The notes: a model not told the origin generated them from the sequence alone. 18,236 nucleotides of DNA from Fimenecus sp045611635 (GCA_045611635.1 JAZKXL010000057.1:1-18236); one strand, 5' to 3'. Positions 1 to 7,717 are shown, counted from the stretch's first letter. Translations and numbers: made by a program.

Positions 1-1479
1 CCTTCAGATGATTGGGATGATTACCAAATGGGCAAAGTATCATATGCCAAAAGATATAATAGGCAAAAAGCCCATACTGATTTTTATATAAAAGCTGTAG
101 GCGTTACTTATGGGAACAGGCAAAATGTTATTAAAACATTACATGTTGGAGACACTCTTTATTTTGTTCCAGAAGAAAATAATGCTTATGATAAAAATGC
201 CATTTTAATTGTTACCGAATCTGGAAAAGATATCGGATATGTTAGCAAAGATTATAATAAAGATATACTTCAAAATATTAAAGACGGAGTAGTTTATAAA
301 CTTACTGTTTCTAACATAACAGGTACTATCAGTACTAACTTTGGCGTAAATATTAAAGTTTCTATTTTGAACCAATCGTTTGGCACTACAACAGAGACAT
401 CTAAAGTAACTCAAAGTGAAAAAATAACAATAGAAAGTGAAGAAGATTGTATCCAATCGCCTCAAGAAAGTGTTTCTAACACAACATCAAAACTCCCAAA
501 ACGTAAAATTTTTACAGGTGTTTTTGTCACTGGTGTTTTAGTGCTAATTTGTTTAGCCTTGTTTATAAATGTTGTTTTTCCGAAAATCAAGTTTAAAGAT
601 ATTGTAGCAGTTTCTACAGGTGCTTTTCATATTGTAGGATTAAAATCTGATGGAACTGTTGTTGCTATGGGTGACAACTATAATGGTCAATGCAATGTTA
701 AAGGTTGGTCAAACATATCAGAAATTTATGCTACAGATAGTGGTACAATTGGGTTGAAGAGTAATGGAACTGTTGTTGTTTCAGGTGGTTACGGAAAATT
801 CAGTGAAGTTTATAACTGGACAGGCATTACAAAATTTGTTGCTGATGATTATCACATTTTTGGATTAAAAATTGATGGAACTGTTGTTATGGCGGGCACT
901 AATCGCAACAATCAATATAACGTTGAAAATTGGACCAATATAGCAGATGTTTTTTTGGGGAATAATTGTGTTTTGGGATTGAAGAATGACGGTACTGTTG
1001 TTGCTACTGGTGATAATGATTATGGCCAATGTGATGTAAGCAATTGGACTAATATTGTTGCAATTTCTGCAAGCGATAATCATGCTGTTGGCTTGAAATG
1101 GGATGGTACAGTTGTTGCTGTGGGCGATAATGTATATGGTCAATGTAATGTTGAGACTTGGTCAGATATAATTGAAATTTTCACAGGTAACGGATATACA
1201 ATCGGTTTAAAAGCAGATGGTACTGTTAGTGCTGTGGGTAATAACGATTGTGGTCAATGCGATGTAAGTGGTTGGACTAACGTTGTTGAAATTTCTGCAA
1301 GCGATAATCATGTTGTTGGCTTGAAATCGGATGGTACAGTTGTTGCTGTGGGCGATAATGTATATGGTCAATGTAATGTAAGTAATTGGAGTGATATAAT
1401 AGCTATTGATGCATATTCTGATAAAACTATTGGTGTTAAATCCGATGGCAGTGTAATTATCATTGATAACAATTGGTAA
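1..1479 (+). CDS. HIRAN domain - membrane helix - RCC1-like repeat protein (5' end outside the window)
   Basis: The reading frame is open from base 1, and the first ATG at 28 has no Shine-Dalgarno sequence, so the true start is probably upstream; residues below count from that ATG. Residues about 18-115 look like a HIRAN domain (AVGVTYGNRQ, a VGD turn, ENNAYDKNAI, GKDIGYV, NFGVNIKV). A polar linker follows, then KRK and one hydrophobic helix at about 161-183. From residue 192 to the end are seven RCC1-like repeats of 37-38 residues (pattern GLKSDGTVVA-GDN-YGQCNV--W) and a shorter eighth. That number suits a seven-bladed beta-propeller closed by the last part-repeat. HIRAN domains are known from DNA-repair helicases and bind DNA 3' ends; RCC1-like propellers bind proteins or ligands. 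I infer HIRAN in the cytoplasm and the propeller outside, because the positive cluster precedes the helix. Function unknown. Domain calls are by eye. Confidence 0.85.
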   Translation, partial: PSDDWDDYQMGKVSYAKRYNRQKAHTDFYIKAVGVTYGNRQNVIKTLHVGDTLYFVPEENNAYDKNAILIVTESGKDIGYVSKDYNKDILQNIKDGVVYKLTVSNITGTISTNFGVNIKVSILNQSFGTTTETSKVTQSEKITIESEEDCIQSPQESVSNTTSKLPKRKIFTGVFVTGVLVLICLALFINVVFPKIKFKDIVAVSTGAFHIVGLKSDGTVVAMGDNYNGQCNVKGWSNISEIYATDSGTIGLKSNGTVVVSGGYGKFSEVYNWTGITKFVADDYHIFGLKIDGTVVMAGTNRNNQYNVENWTNIADVFLGNNCVLGLKNDGTVVATGDNDYGQCDVSNWTNIVAISASDNHAVGLKWDGTVVAVGDNVYGQCNVETWSDIIEIFTGNGYTIGLKADGTVSAVGNNDCGQCDVSGWTNVVEISASDNHVVGLKSDGTVVAVGDNVYGQCNVSNWSDIIAIDAYSDKTIGVKSDGSVIIIDNNW

Positions 1480-1511
1480 TTTGGTGTTTGGTTATATTCA
1501 AATAATAAAAT

Positions 1512-1545
1512 TAACGGGGCAGATATTATTCCGCTCCGTTTTGCT
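1512..1545 (+). terminator. Intrinsic terminator after the HIRAN/RCC1 gene
   Basis: The arms ACGGGGC (1514-1520) and GCTCCGT (1533-1539) pair with one G-U wobble around a 12-nt loop, and a short T-rich stretch (TTTTGCTATTT) follows. It starts about 30 nt after the stop codon, a usual position for a transcript end. The stem is short, so it may be only moderately strong. Confidence 0.55.
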
Positions 1546-1589
1546 ATTTATTATACCTATTTACCACACTATGTATTGCAACACAAAAC

Positions 1590-1778
1590 TTATTGATTGG
1601 TGTCAATGTTGTCAGTGATGGGGTGCGGGTGTCCAGTGTATACCTCTGCGAAGCAGAAGCACTGACCGAGGCGGGAGCCGAGTCCTCCCTCACCTATCCT
1701 CATAGTCCTACGAATTTCTTTTGGAATAACAACCCTTCCCAAATCATCAATTCTTCTCACAATCCCAGTTGCTTTCAT
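1590..1778 (-). pseudogene. Truncated SpoVT/AbrB-family regulator (N-terminal stub)
   Basis: Read on the minus strand, residues 1-31 (MKATGIVRRIDDLGRVVIPK, then EIRRTMRIGEG) match the N-terminus of SpoVT, the AbrB-fold sporulation regulator, almost residue for residue. After about 1686 the homology stops abruptly and the frame runs into the GC-rich block, ending after 62 codons. The normal protein is about 180 aa, and neither the rest of the swapped-hairpin DNA-binding domain nor the GAF-like C-terminal half is visible further on. The upstream ribosome binding site is weak (AAGAGAA). It is most likely a decayed or displaced copy, since an intact spoVT would be expected elsewhere. It could also be a small expressed peptide, because it lies divergent to the ART-like operon about 140 bp away. 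Confidence 0.6.
1600..1692. other. GC-rich block with nested hairpins (possible small interspersed repeat)
   Basis: This stretch of about 90 bp is clearly richer in G and C than its surroundings. It contains a TCTGC-GAA-GCAGA hairpin (1645-1657), an outer CAGTG/CACTG pairing (1634-1638 with 1660-1664), an alternative seven-base arm GTCAGTG/CACTGAC (1611-1617 with 1660-1666), and a second hairpin GGGAG/CTCCC (1673-1677 with 1685-1689). It abuts the point where SpoVT homology ends. The look is that of a small palindromic repeat or MITE-like insertion, but no second copy is in the window, so repetition is not shown. Confidence 0.4.
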
Positions 1779-1858
1779 ATATCATTCTCTTTGTTTAAAT
1801 ACAACATTTTCAATGCGATTTTATGGTTTGTGTTTTAAGGGAATTTATACTGTGTGAA

Positions 1859-1887
1859 TTTACTTTTGAAATTAAATATGTTATAAT
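1859..1887 (+). promoter_or_regulatory. Promoter of the ART-like operon
   Basis: A TTTACT -35-like box (1859-1864) is separated by 17 bp from a perfect TATAAT -10 box (1882-1887). The start codon lies 30 bp further on, after a GGAGG ribosome binding site at 1906-1910. The -35 box is weak and the -10 box is strong. Confidence 0.55.
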
Positions 1888-1917
1888 AAAAAAGTATTAA
1901 AACTCGGAGGATAGAAT

Positions 1918-2694
1918 ATGATAAGTGTAAAAGAACTTCAAAATTTATACGACTTAAACCCTGCTTTTTCTACTAATTTTGAAGTTTGTGAAATTCCACT
2001 ATTTCATGGCACCAGAAGATTGGCATTGTCGGCATCGAATAACGAACGAGAGTCTTTTTATTCGGCATGCAAAACAGTGATGAATTTTGCTAAAAACTAT
2101 GCTTATAATAACACCTTAGATGAAGATAAAATTAATATTTATAGAAAAGAAAAAAACCCTTATTTTTTAGATACAGCAGTATATTTATACAATACAAACA
2201 AGTATAATTATGGAAACTTTTATATTACATCCTCTTATACGTGTGCACTTTCTTTTTCTTGTTATGCTGGAGGGGAGTTGGGCGAATATGCATATTCGCA
2301 GTATAGGGGCTTTTGCGATTTTGATATTGAACTAGATACAACTATAAAAAACGCTGGAGAAATTATTAAAAAAGAATATGAAAAGTATTGCAAAAGCGAG
2401 AAAGTTATATTGATTTACAAAAACATAAAATTCACAGACCTTATAACTGAAGGTGGTACGCCGTTTATTGCATCAAATAAAGACTCCGAATATATAAAAT
2501 ATAAAATTAATAGTCTTTACAAAAACCCTCATGCAAACAACAATTTTAGTCTTTTGAATTTAGAAAACTATACGGCGCTTGCATTGCCAGAAAAGGATTT
2601 TAGAACAGGTTTTTCTTTGTTTACAAACATTAAGGATATTGATAAAGCAATTAAAGACCACAATTTTGACAGTAATCCTAAATGGTGTTTTTAA
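1918..2694 (+). CDS. Putative ADP-ribosyltransferase-fold protein (toxin/effector-like), 258 aa
   Basis: The start is fixed by GGAGG at 1906-1910, 7 nt before the ATG. I recognise no named family, but the motif order resembles the H-Y-E class of ADP-ribosyltransferases (diphtheria toxin, PARPs, DUF3990-like proteins). PLFHGT has a candidate NAD-binding histidine at H30, and about 70 residues later YGNFYITSSYTCALSFS has a candidate tyrosine at Y102, followed by a small-residue helix as in diphtheria toxin. A candidate third residue is E216 in LLNLENYTALAL, near the position of the catalytic Glu strand; this part is the least certain. There is no signal peptide or membrane segment, so it should act in the cytoplasm. 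It is followed after 25 bp by the 335-aa gene, with which it forms an operon. If the fold is right, it would transfer ADP-ribose to a cell target, as toxins or anti-phage effectors do. No experimental support is visible. Confidence 0.5.
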   Translation: MISVKELQNLYDLNPAFSTNFEVCEIPLFHGTRRLALSASNNERESFYSACKTVMNFAKNYAYNNTLDEDKINIYRKEKNPYFLDTAVYLYNTNKYNYGNFYITSSYTCALSFSCYAGGELGEYAYSQYRGFCDFDIELDTTIKNAGEIIKKEYEKYCKSEKVILIYKNIKFTDLITEGGTPFIASNKDSEYIKYKINSLYKNPHANNNFSLLNLENYTALALPEKDFRTGFSLFTNIKDIDKAIKDHNFDSNPKWCF

Positions 2695-2719
2695 AAATGA
2701 TATAATATCGGAGGTTAAT

Positions 2720-3727
2720 ATGAAACAAACATTTAAATCATTTATGCTCGCAAATGGAGTAGATGCAAAAAGCATATCAAGTTATTTTTCGTACGTAAAA
2801 AACTCTTACGAAAAATTCATGAAAAAAGATTTAAAAAAGTATGCAACGGTTTATGACCGTTTGTTTGAGTTAAGCAAGCGTTCAAGGATTAGATACTGCG
2901 AATATGTGATATCGTTGTTAAACGCCGAGATTCAGCACCCTTGCTCAACTTATTCTAAAAAAACATTGTCTAACTATAAATCAGGCATGACTATGCTAAA
3001 AAGGTTTATTGACTCAGGCATGTATCCAATTAATGGTAAAAAACAATTTAACAAAACATTTTCTATTTCGTACTCACCTAACGAATTACTTGATAATTTT
3101 ATTTGGCGACTTGAAACACAAGATAGAATTTACAAATCAAAAAATTGTTTTCCTTGCCGAGTGTTTAGCAAGATATATACTAAGCACCATGCTGATTATC
3201 GTAAATACTACGATATGATGAAACTTTGTTTAGATAAAACAAAGTTTCTAGTAAATGAAAACAAAGACTATGTAACTTTACAGCAGGTTGAAAAATTAGA
3301 CATTGTAGGTGGTATTAAGATTTGTGTTAACAACAAAAATTATGATATATTCACCGAAGTAATTAAGAAAAAGTGTTTCAAGGGTTGTGTTGTAACTTCA
3401 GCAAAAATATTGGAGGAATTATCACTTGACCATGATGAACCTCTTGAAAGTATTGTTAATAGAGAAATTATTAAGTTGCCAGAGCTCAAGCGTTTAAGTG
3501 ATGCTTTTTGGACTCACTATAAAAATACAGGGCTAGAGGGTTCTTCACTTACAACAAGTTTTTGCAATAATGAATATGCAAAATTGTCGATTAATGAAGC
3601 TCAATTGCTTGATGAGATAATTGAGATATATAAATACGTAACGTTTACAATTATGGAAAAAAGATACAATAGCGCTTTGGGAAATAGTATTGTATCCACG
3701 CCCCCGTTCGGTTCTAACATAGGATGA
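2720..3727 (+). CDS. Protein of unknown function, 335 aa, partner of the ART-like gene
   Basis: The frame is open from 2579, but GGAGG at 2710-2714 followed by ATG at 2720 marks the start, so the upstream 47 codons (inside the ART-like gene) are not translated. The protein is basic and soluble. Residues 1-100 are helical and look like the SAM-like core-binding domain of tyrosine recombinases (FMLANGVDAKSISSYFSYVK, later LSNYKSGMTMLKRFI). The integrase catalytic R-H-R-Y set is not visible, so I do not call it an integrase. The middle has two cysteine pairs, C143-x2-C146 and C219-x3-C223, which might bind a metal, and SLDHDEPLESIV (about 235-246), which faintly recalls an HNH-type LDH motif. 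The 25-bp spacing to the ART-like gene and the shared terminator imply cotranscription. It could be an antitoxin, sensor or nucleic-acid-binding partner; this is inference only. Confidence 0.7.
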   Translation: MKQTFKSFMLANGVDAKSISSYFSYVKNSYEKFMKKDLKKYATVYDRLFELSKRSRIRYCEYVISLLNAEIQHPCSTYSKKTLSNYKSGMTMLKRFIDSGMYPINGKKQFNKTFSISYSPNELLDNFIWRLETQDRIYKSKNCFPCRVFSKIYTKHHADYRKYYDMMKLCLDKTKFLVNENKDYVTLQQVEKLDIVGGIKICVNNKNYDIFTEVIKKKCFKGCVVTSAKILEELSLDHDEPLESIVNREIIKLPELKRLSDAFWTHYKNTGLEGSSLTTSFCNNEYAKLSINEAQLLDEIIEIYKYVTFTIMEKRYNSALGNSIVSTPPFGSNIG

Positions 3728-3759
3728 AACGATATAAAGAAAAATTCAAAGTTATAATT

Positions 3760-3796
3760 AAAAAGCGGAGTGAATTTTCACTCCGCTGTTTTGTTT
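3760..3796. terminator. Bidirectional intrinsic terminator
   Basis: The perfect 11-bp arms AGCGGAGTGAA (3764-3774) and TTCACTCCGCT (3777-3787) enclose a two-base loop. T-rich tracts follow on both strands (GTTTTGTTT to the right; TTTTTAAT to the left on the minus strand). It sits between the 3' ends of the converging ART-like operon and the sbcC operon and should stop both. Confidence 0.85.
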
Positions 3797-3802
3797 ACTG
3801 TA

Positions 3803-6568
3803 TTACACAACAATTGCAACCTTGCTTCCGCCGGTTTTTTCTTTTTTTACAACAATTTGTTTATCAATTCTTTCTTTAAGCTCAGCCACGTGTGAGATAA
3901 TGCCAACAAGGCGATTTCCCTCTGAAAGTGCAGACAATGCCTTTATTGCTTGCTGTAAAGATTCATCATCAAGTGAACCAAAGCCCTCATCAACAAACAT
4001 TGTATCAAGTTTAATGCCACCAGCGTTATATTGAATTTCATCTGAAAGACCGAGAGCAAGTGAAAGTGACGCCTTGAAGCTTTCACCACCCGATAAGGTC
4101 TTGACATTTCGAATAGAGCCGTTGTAATAGTCTTTAACATCAAGTTCAAGACCACTTTGACTGCGATTGTTTGATGCTTCCCTGCGACGCATAAGCTCAT
4201 ATTGACCGCCCGACATAATCATAAGTCTTGTGTTTGCGCGGTCGATAATTCTATCAAAGAAAGTTGCTTGAATATATGTTTCAAGCATAATTTTCTCTTT
4301 GCCTGATATGTTGCCGTTTGCAGTGTTTGAAAGCGCCTTTACCCATGTCCATTTTTCTTCAACAGTTGTAAGATGGGTTGATTTTTGACTAATATTTTCT
4401 TTTGCGCGGCTATTAGTATAAATACGGGTTGATATTGTTTCGGATTTTTCATTTAGCTGATTTTTCTTATCAATTAGAGATGATTTTTCCACTAAAAGTT
4501 TTTCCATGTCAACATCTTCTTTAGATTCAAGCAACTTCTTCAGCTGTTGAATTTTGCCTTTAAGCTCAACTAATTCGTTTTGAAGAGCGTTGAAATTGTT
4601 TTCGGCTTTTTCAAGTGCATCTTTATGTGCTTGAATTTCAAGTTTAAGCTGTGTTACAACCTCTTCAGCTTCCACTTTGCTCTTGAATTTTAACTTTTTA
4701 GAAATATCCTCGATTTGCTTTTCAGTTTCTTTAAGTTGTGCCTGATTTCTAGAATTTTCTTTTTCGGTTTCAACTATTGCTTGGTTTATTTCTTCAATGG
4801 TTTCCTGTTTTGTTGGAATTTCTTCTTCAAGCAATTCTTTTCGTTGCATTGATTTTTCGGTTTCATTCAACTTTGCCTGAAGGACTTCTAATTCAGTGGA
4901 AAGAATATTCAGTGAATTTTCGGTTTCAAAAGATGCTAAGCCAAATTCAACATCACCTAAAAGTTCATTAATGCTTTCAATAAGATTTTGCTTTTCAGTT
5001 GAAACTTTACCTGAGATTTTTCCTGCTTCACTGCTTAATTTAGTGGCAAGCTTAGATGCCTTTTCAGCATTCTCTTTAGCTTGTTTCAATTCGGATTCAG
5101 TAGGTACCTCAGTCGTCTTTTTTGCTTTTGCAGGATGGTTAGTTGAACCACAAACGGGACAAGGCATATTGTCAACAAGTGTTTCAGCAAGAATACCTGC
5201 TTGAGAATCAAGGAATACTTTGTTAAGGTCGTTATAAAACTGATTTTGTTCTTCCGCTGTTTTTGTTGCGGCCTTGTATTCGGATTGAGCATCTTCAAGG
5301 TCTTTTTCTAATTTAGTAAAATCGTGTAATCTTATTTGTAGCGTCTCAACAGCTTGTTTCTTGCTTTCCTTTTGCTCTATTGTATGAAGTAGCTTTTGCT
5401 TTTCTTCACCAACATGAGAGAGTGTATTTAGTTCTTCTTTAAGTGTTTTAATTTCATTATTTAAAAGCGTGAGTTTTTCTTTACTTGTGTCACACAATTT
5501 TCTTGATTGTTCAAGTGATTCCTTCAACTCAATAATTGAATTTTGCTTTTTCAATAGAAAATCGTATTCATCGTATTGCGATTCTATTTCAGCTATCTTT
5601 TTTTGCTTTTCTTCTTGTGCTGGGACTTGGTTTTTTAATTCTTTAACTTTTGCTGAAAGAATATTAAGAGAAGGTGACTTCTCTATTTGTTGCTGTTGAG
5701 CACTTTCAAGGTCTTTTTCCGCTTTTGAATATGTTTCCGCTTTAGTAAGACTTGCGTTAATATTTTCAATATTTTTTTCAATGTCGGTAATATTTTTTTG
5801 CACTGTTTCGGAAAGTACAGCGTCTTTTTCAATAAGCTTCTCAATAAGAGTAATGACATCCGCAGTCATTATGTCGCCTGATTTTGCTTTTTGAACATCA
5901 ATAGAAAGCACGTCGTCTTCATCACATAAAATTCCGTTGATATATTGATTAACGCTCTCTTTTGCTTTGTCATATTCTTTTGCTAAATCACCCGATTCAT
6001 TTTTCAAGCGGTCTTGCAAAGTTTGATAAAATCCCGTTTTAAAAATTTCGCGGAAAATCTTTTGTCTTTCTTTAGTTTCCGCAAGGATAAGTTTGAGAAA
6101 ATCCCCTTGTGCAATCATAGCAATTTGCGAAAATTGATTTCTATCAACGCCAATAATATCACGAATAGCATTTGTGACTTCTTTAGAGCGAGAGACTATT
6201 CTGCCATCAGGGTAGGTGAGAGTTGCCTCCGCTTTTTGTGTTGTTGTGCCATCACCCTTTTTAGCAGGTCTTTCATATTCAGGATTTCTTCTTACAGTAT
6301 ATATTTTATCGGCATTTTTAAATATAAGTTCAACCTCTGTTGGAGTATCAGGGTCGGCATATTTTGAACGGAGCATAGATGGGTCACGATTATTACCACT
6401 TGCTTCACCAAAAAGAGCGTAGGTAATTGCATCAAAAATTGTGGTTTTACCCGCACCCGTGTCACCAGTGATAAGGTAAATACCATTTTCACCTAACTTT
6501 TCAAGGTCAAGATTTACAACACCTGCATATGGGCCGAATGCTGAAATCTTAAGTTTTAAAGGTCTCAT
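3803..6568 (-). CDS. sbcC: Exonuclease SbcCD, SbcC subunit (Rad50-like ATPase)
   Basis: SbcC is the ATPase subunit of the SbcCD (Mre11-Rad50-like) nuclease, which opens hairpins and processes double-strand breaks. The frame extends to 6583, but the better start is the ATG at 6568, preceded at 7 nt by GGAGG (6576-6580), giving 921 aa. In that numbering, Walker A is G35-DTGAGK-T42. Two long charged coiled-coil arms flank a zinc hook C470-P-V-C473. The ABC signature L825-SGGE and the Walker B region with D860-E861 (FVDEGFGSLDD) lie near the C-terminus. All core elements are intact and the length is typical of Firmicute SbcC. The start overlaps the sbcD stop by 4 bp (ATGA), so the two subunits are translationally coupled. 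It is the last gene of a three-gene operon that ends at the bidirectional terminator. Confidence 0.96.
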   Translation of the reverse strand: MRPLKLKISAFGPYAGVVNLDLEKLGENGIYLITGDTGAGKTTIFDAITYALFGEASGNNRDPSMLRSKYADPDTPTEVELIFKNADKIYTVRRNPEYERPAKKGDGTTTQKAEATLTYPDGRIVSRSKEVTNAIRDIIGVDRNQFSQIAMIAQGDFLKLILAETKERQKIFREIFKTGFYQTLQDRLKNESGDLAKEYDKAKESVNQYINGILCDEDDVLSIDVQKAKSGDIMTADVITLIEKLIEKDAVLSETVQKNITDIEKNIENINASLTKAETYSKAEKDLESAQQQQIEKSPSLNILSAKVKELKNQVPAQEEKQKKIAEIESQYDEYDFLLKKQNSIIELKESLEQSRKLCDTSKEKLTLLNNEIKTLKEELNTLSHVGEEKQKLLHTIEQKESKKQAVETLQIRLHDFTKLEKDLEDAQSEYKAATKTAEEQNQFYNDLNKVFLDSQAGILAETLVDNMPCPVCGSTNHPAKAKKTTEVPTESELKQAKENAEKASKLATKLSSEAGKISGKVSTEKQNLIESINELLGDVEFGLASFETENSLNILSTELEVLQAKLNETEKSMQRKELLEEEIPTKQETIEEINQAIVETEKENSRNQAQLKETEKQIEDISKKLKFKSKVEAEEVVTQLKLEIQAHKDALEKAENNFNALQNELVELKGKIQQLKKLLESKEDVDMEKLLVEKSSLIDKKNQLNEKSETISTRIYTNSRAKENISQKSTHLTTVEEKWTWVKALSNTANGNISGKEKIMLETYIQATFFDRIIDRANTRLMIMSGGQYELMRRREASNNRSQSGLELDVKDYYNGSIRNVKTLSGGESFKASLSLALGLSDEIQYNAGGIKLDTMFVDEGFGSLDDESLQQAIKALSALSEGNRLVGIISHVAELKERIDKQIVVKKEKTGGSKVAIVV

Positions 6569-7701
6569 TTTTCGTCCTCCCATATCTCAGTAATAAGATT
6601 TTTTACAAATAGAGCTTGTTCATTGGTCATAGGTTTGTTGTTTTGAATTTCATAAAATTCTGTAAATAAATCAAGAGGTGATTTTGACTCAACATTTTCA
6701 GCGGCACCAATGTGTTGGTTGCTTCTTGTTCTTTTGTTATCGTAATCAAGTTTCATGAGATTAGGGTAAATCACACGAAGCTTGTTCATTGCATCAGGCA
6801 CATCTTCTTCATTAGTAAGTGTGATGTGCATATAGTCGTTGCGATTTTCATTTTCGTAATTCTTTTTAAGCACAATTTCGTCATATGTACCTTTTATTTC
6901 TCGCATATCACGACATGGAGTAAGTGGCGCTGTGTGAATTTCTACATCACCTTTTATGCCCATTTTAACAACTGTTACGGATTTTTGGTGATTTGCTTCG
7001 GAAAAAGAATATTTAAGCGGCGTGCCACAATAACGCACAGTTTCGCGGCTCATTTTTTGTGGTCCGTGAATATGGCCAAGGGCTACATAATCAAATGAGT
7101 CAAAAACAGTAACATCTACATTATCGCTACCGCCAACTGAAACATCTTCCGACTCGCTTCTTGTAGCCCCTGTAACAAACTGATGAGTAATAATAATGTT
7201 GCGTTCATTCTCATCAACATTCATATTGTCAACTGCAACTTTTATTGCATCAGTATAGCTTTCAATTTCAACATCAGGAAAAAATCGGCGAACATTAACG
7301 GGTTTTACAAAAGGAAGCATATACACATTTAATTTGCCGTGTTCGTCAGTAAAAGTGTGTGGAATTACCTTGCCATCATAAACAGGACTTATATGAATTC
7401 CACTTAAATCCATAAGTCTACCACCAAAAGCAAGTCGTTCAGCACTATCGTGATTTCCGCTGATTATAAAAGTAGGGAGTTTTCTTTCAGCAAGGCGACA
7501 AATAAAATCATCAAGCAACTGTACTGCTTCCGCAGATGGTACGGACTTATCATAAACATCGCCTGCTATAATAATGCCATCAGGTTTTTCTTCATCAATA
7601 ATTCCAAGAATAACTTTAAGGATATATTCTTGGTCCTCAAGCATTGAAAATTCATTAACACGCTTTCCGATGTGAAGGTCTGAAAGATGTATAAATTTCA
7701 T
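6565..7701 (-). CDS. sbcD: Exonuclease SbcCD, SbcD subunit (Mre11-like nuclease)
   Basis: SbcD is the metal-dependent nuclease subunit that works with SbcC. The calcineurin-like phosphoesterase signature is complete: D8-L-H10 in LSDLHIGK, GD48VYD, GN83-H84-D85 (SGNHDSAERL), H173 in IITHQFVTG, and H210-x-H212 in ALGHIHG. These ligate the two Mn2+ ions in this family. The later part (about 270-378) matches the C-terminal capping and SbcC-binding portion. Length 378 aa is normal. The ATG is preceded by AGGAGAAGG. It starts 16 bp after the DUF5054 gene and overlaps sbcC by 4 bp, so it is cotranscribed with both. Confidence 0.96.
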   Translation of the reverse strand: MKFIHLSDLHIGKRVNEFSMLEDQEYILKVILGIIDEEKPDGIIIAGDVYDKSVPSAEAVQLLDDFICRLAERKLPTFIISGNHDSAERLAFGGRLMDLSGIHISPVYDGKVIPHTFTDEHGKLNVYMLPFVKPVNVRRFFPDVEIESYTDAIKVAVDNMNVDENERNIIITHQFVTGATRSESEDVSVGGSDNVDVTVFDSFDYVALGHIHGPQKMSRETVRYCGTPLKYSFSEANHQKSVTVVKMGIKGDVEIHTAPLTPCRDMREIKGTYDEIVLKKNYENENRNDYMHITLTNEEDVPDAMNKLRVIYPNLMKLDYDNKRTRSNQHIGAAENVESKSPLDLFTEFYEIQNNKPMTNEQALFVKNLITEIWEDEK

Positions 7702-7717
7702 ATAGTTCCTTCTCCTT

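Noticed and set aside
600..1470. CRISPR or tandem DNA repeat array
   Set aside because: The periodicity (about 114 bp) is that of RCC1-like protein repeats in an open frame, not of short repeats with unique spacers.
1593..1838. 81-codon plus-strand frame over the GC-rich block
   Set aside because: It has no ribosome binding site, overlaps the SpoVT stub on the other strand, and its composition follows the hairpin block rather than a coding pattern.
2579..2719. Upstream extension of the 335-aa protein into the ART-like gene
   Set aside because: The GGAGG-ATG at 2710-2722 is a clear start, and the 47 extra residues are the ART-like gene read in another frame.
2720..3727. Calling the 335-aa protein a tyrosine recombinase/integrase
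   Set aside because: Only the N-terminal DNA-binding-like part resembles one; the catalytic residues are not visible and no attachment sites were found.
6014..6422. Plus-strand frames of 68-117 codons opposite sbcC
   Set aside because: They lie inside a conserved gene on the other strand, have no ribosome binding sites, and show no recognisable protein features.
6569..6583. Start of SbcC at the ATG at 6583
   Set aside because: The GGAGG ribosome binding site at 6576-6580 would lie inside the coding region, and SbcC proteins usually start with MRPLKL at 6568.
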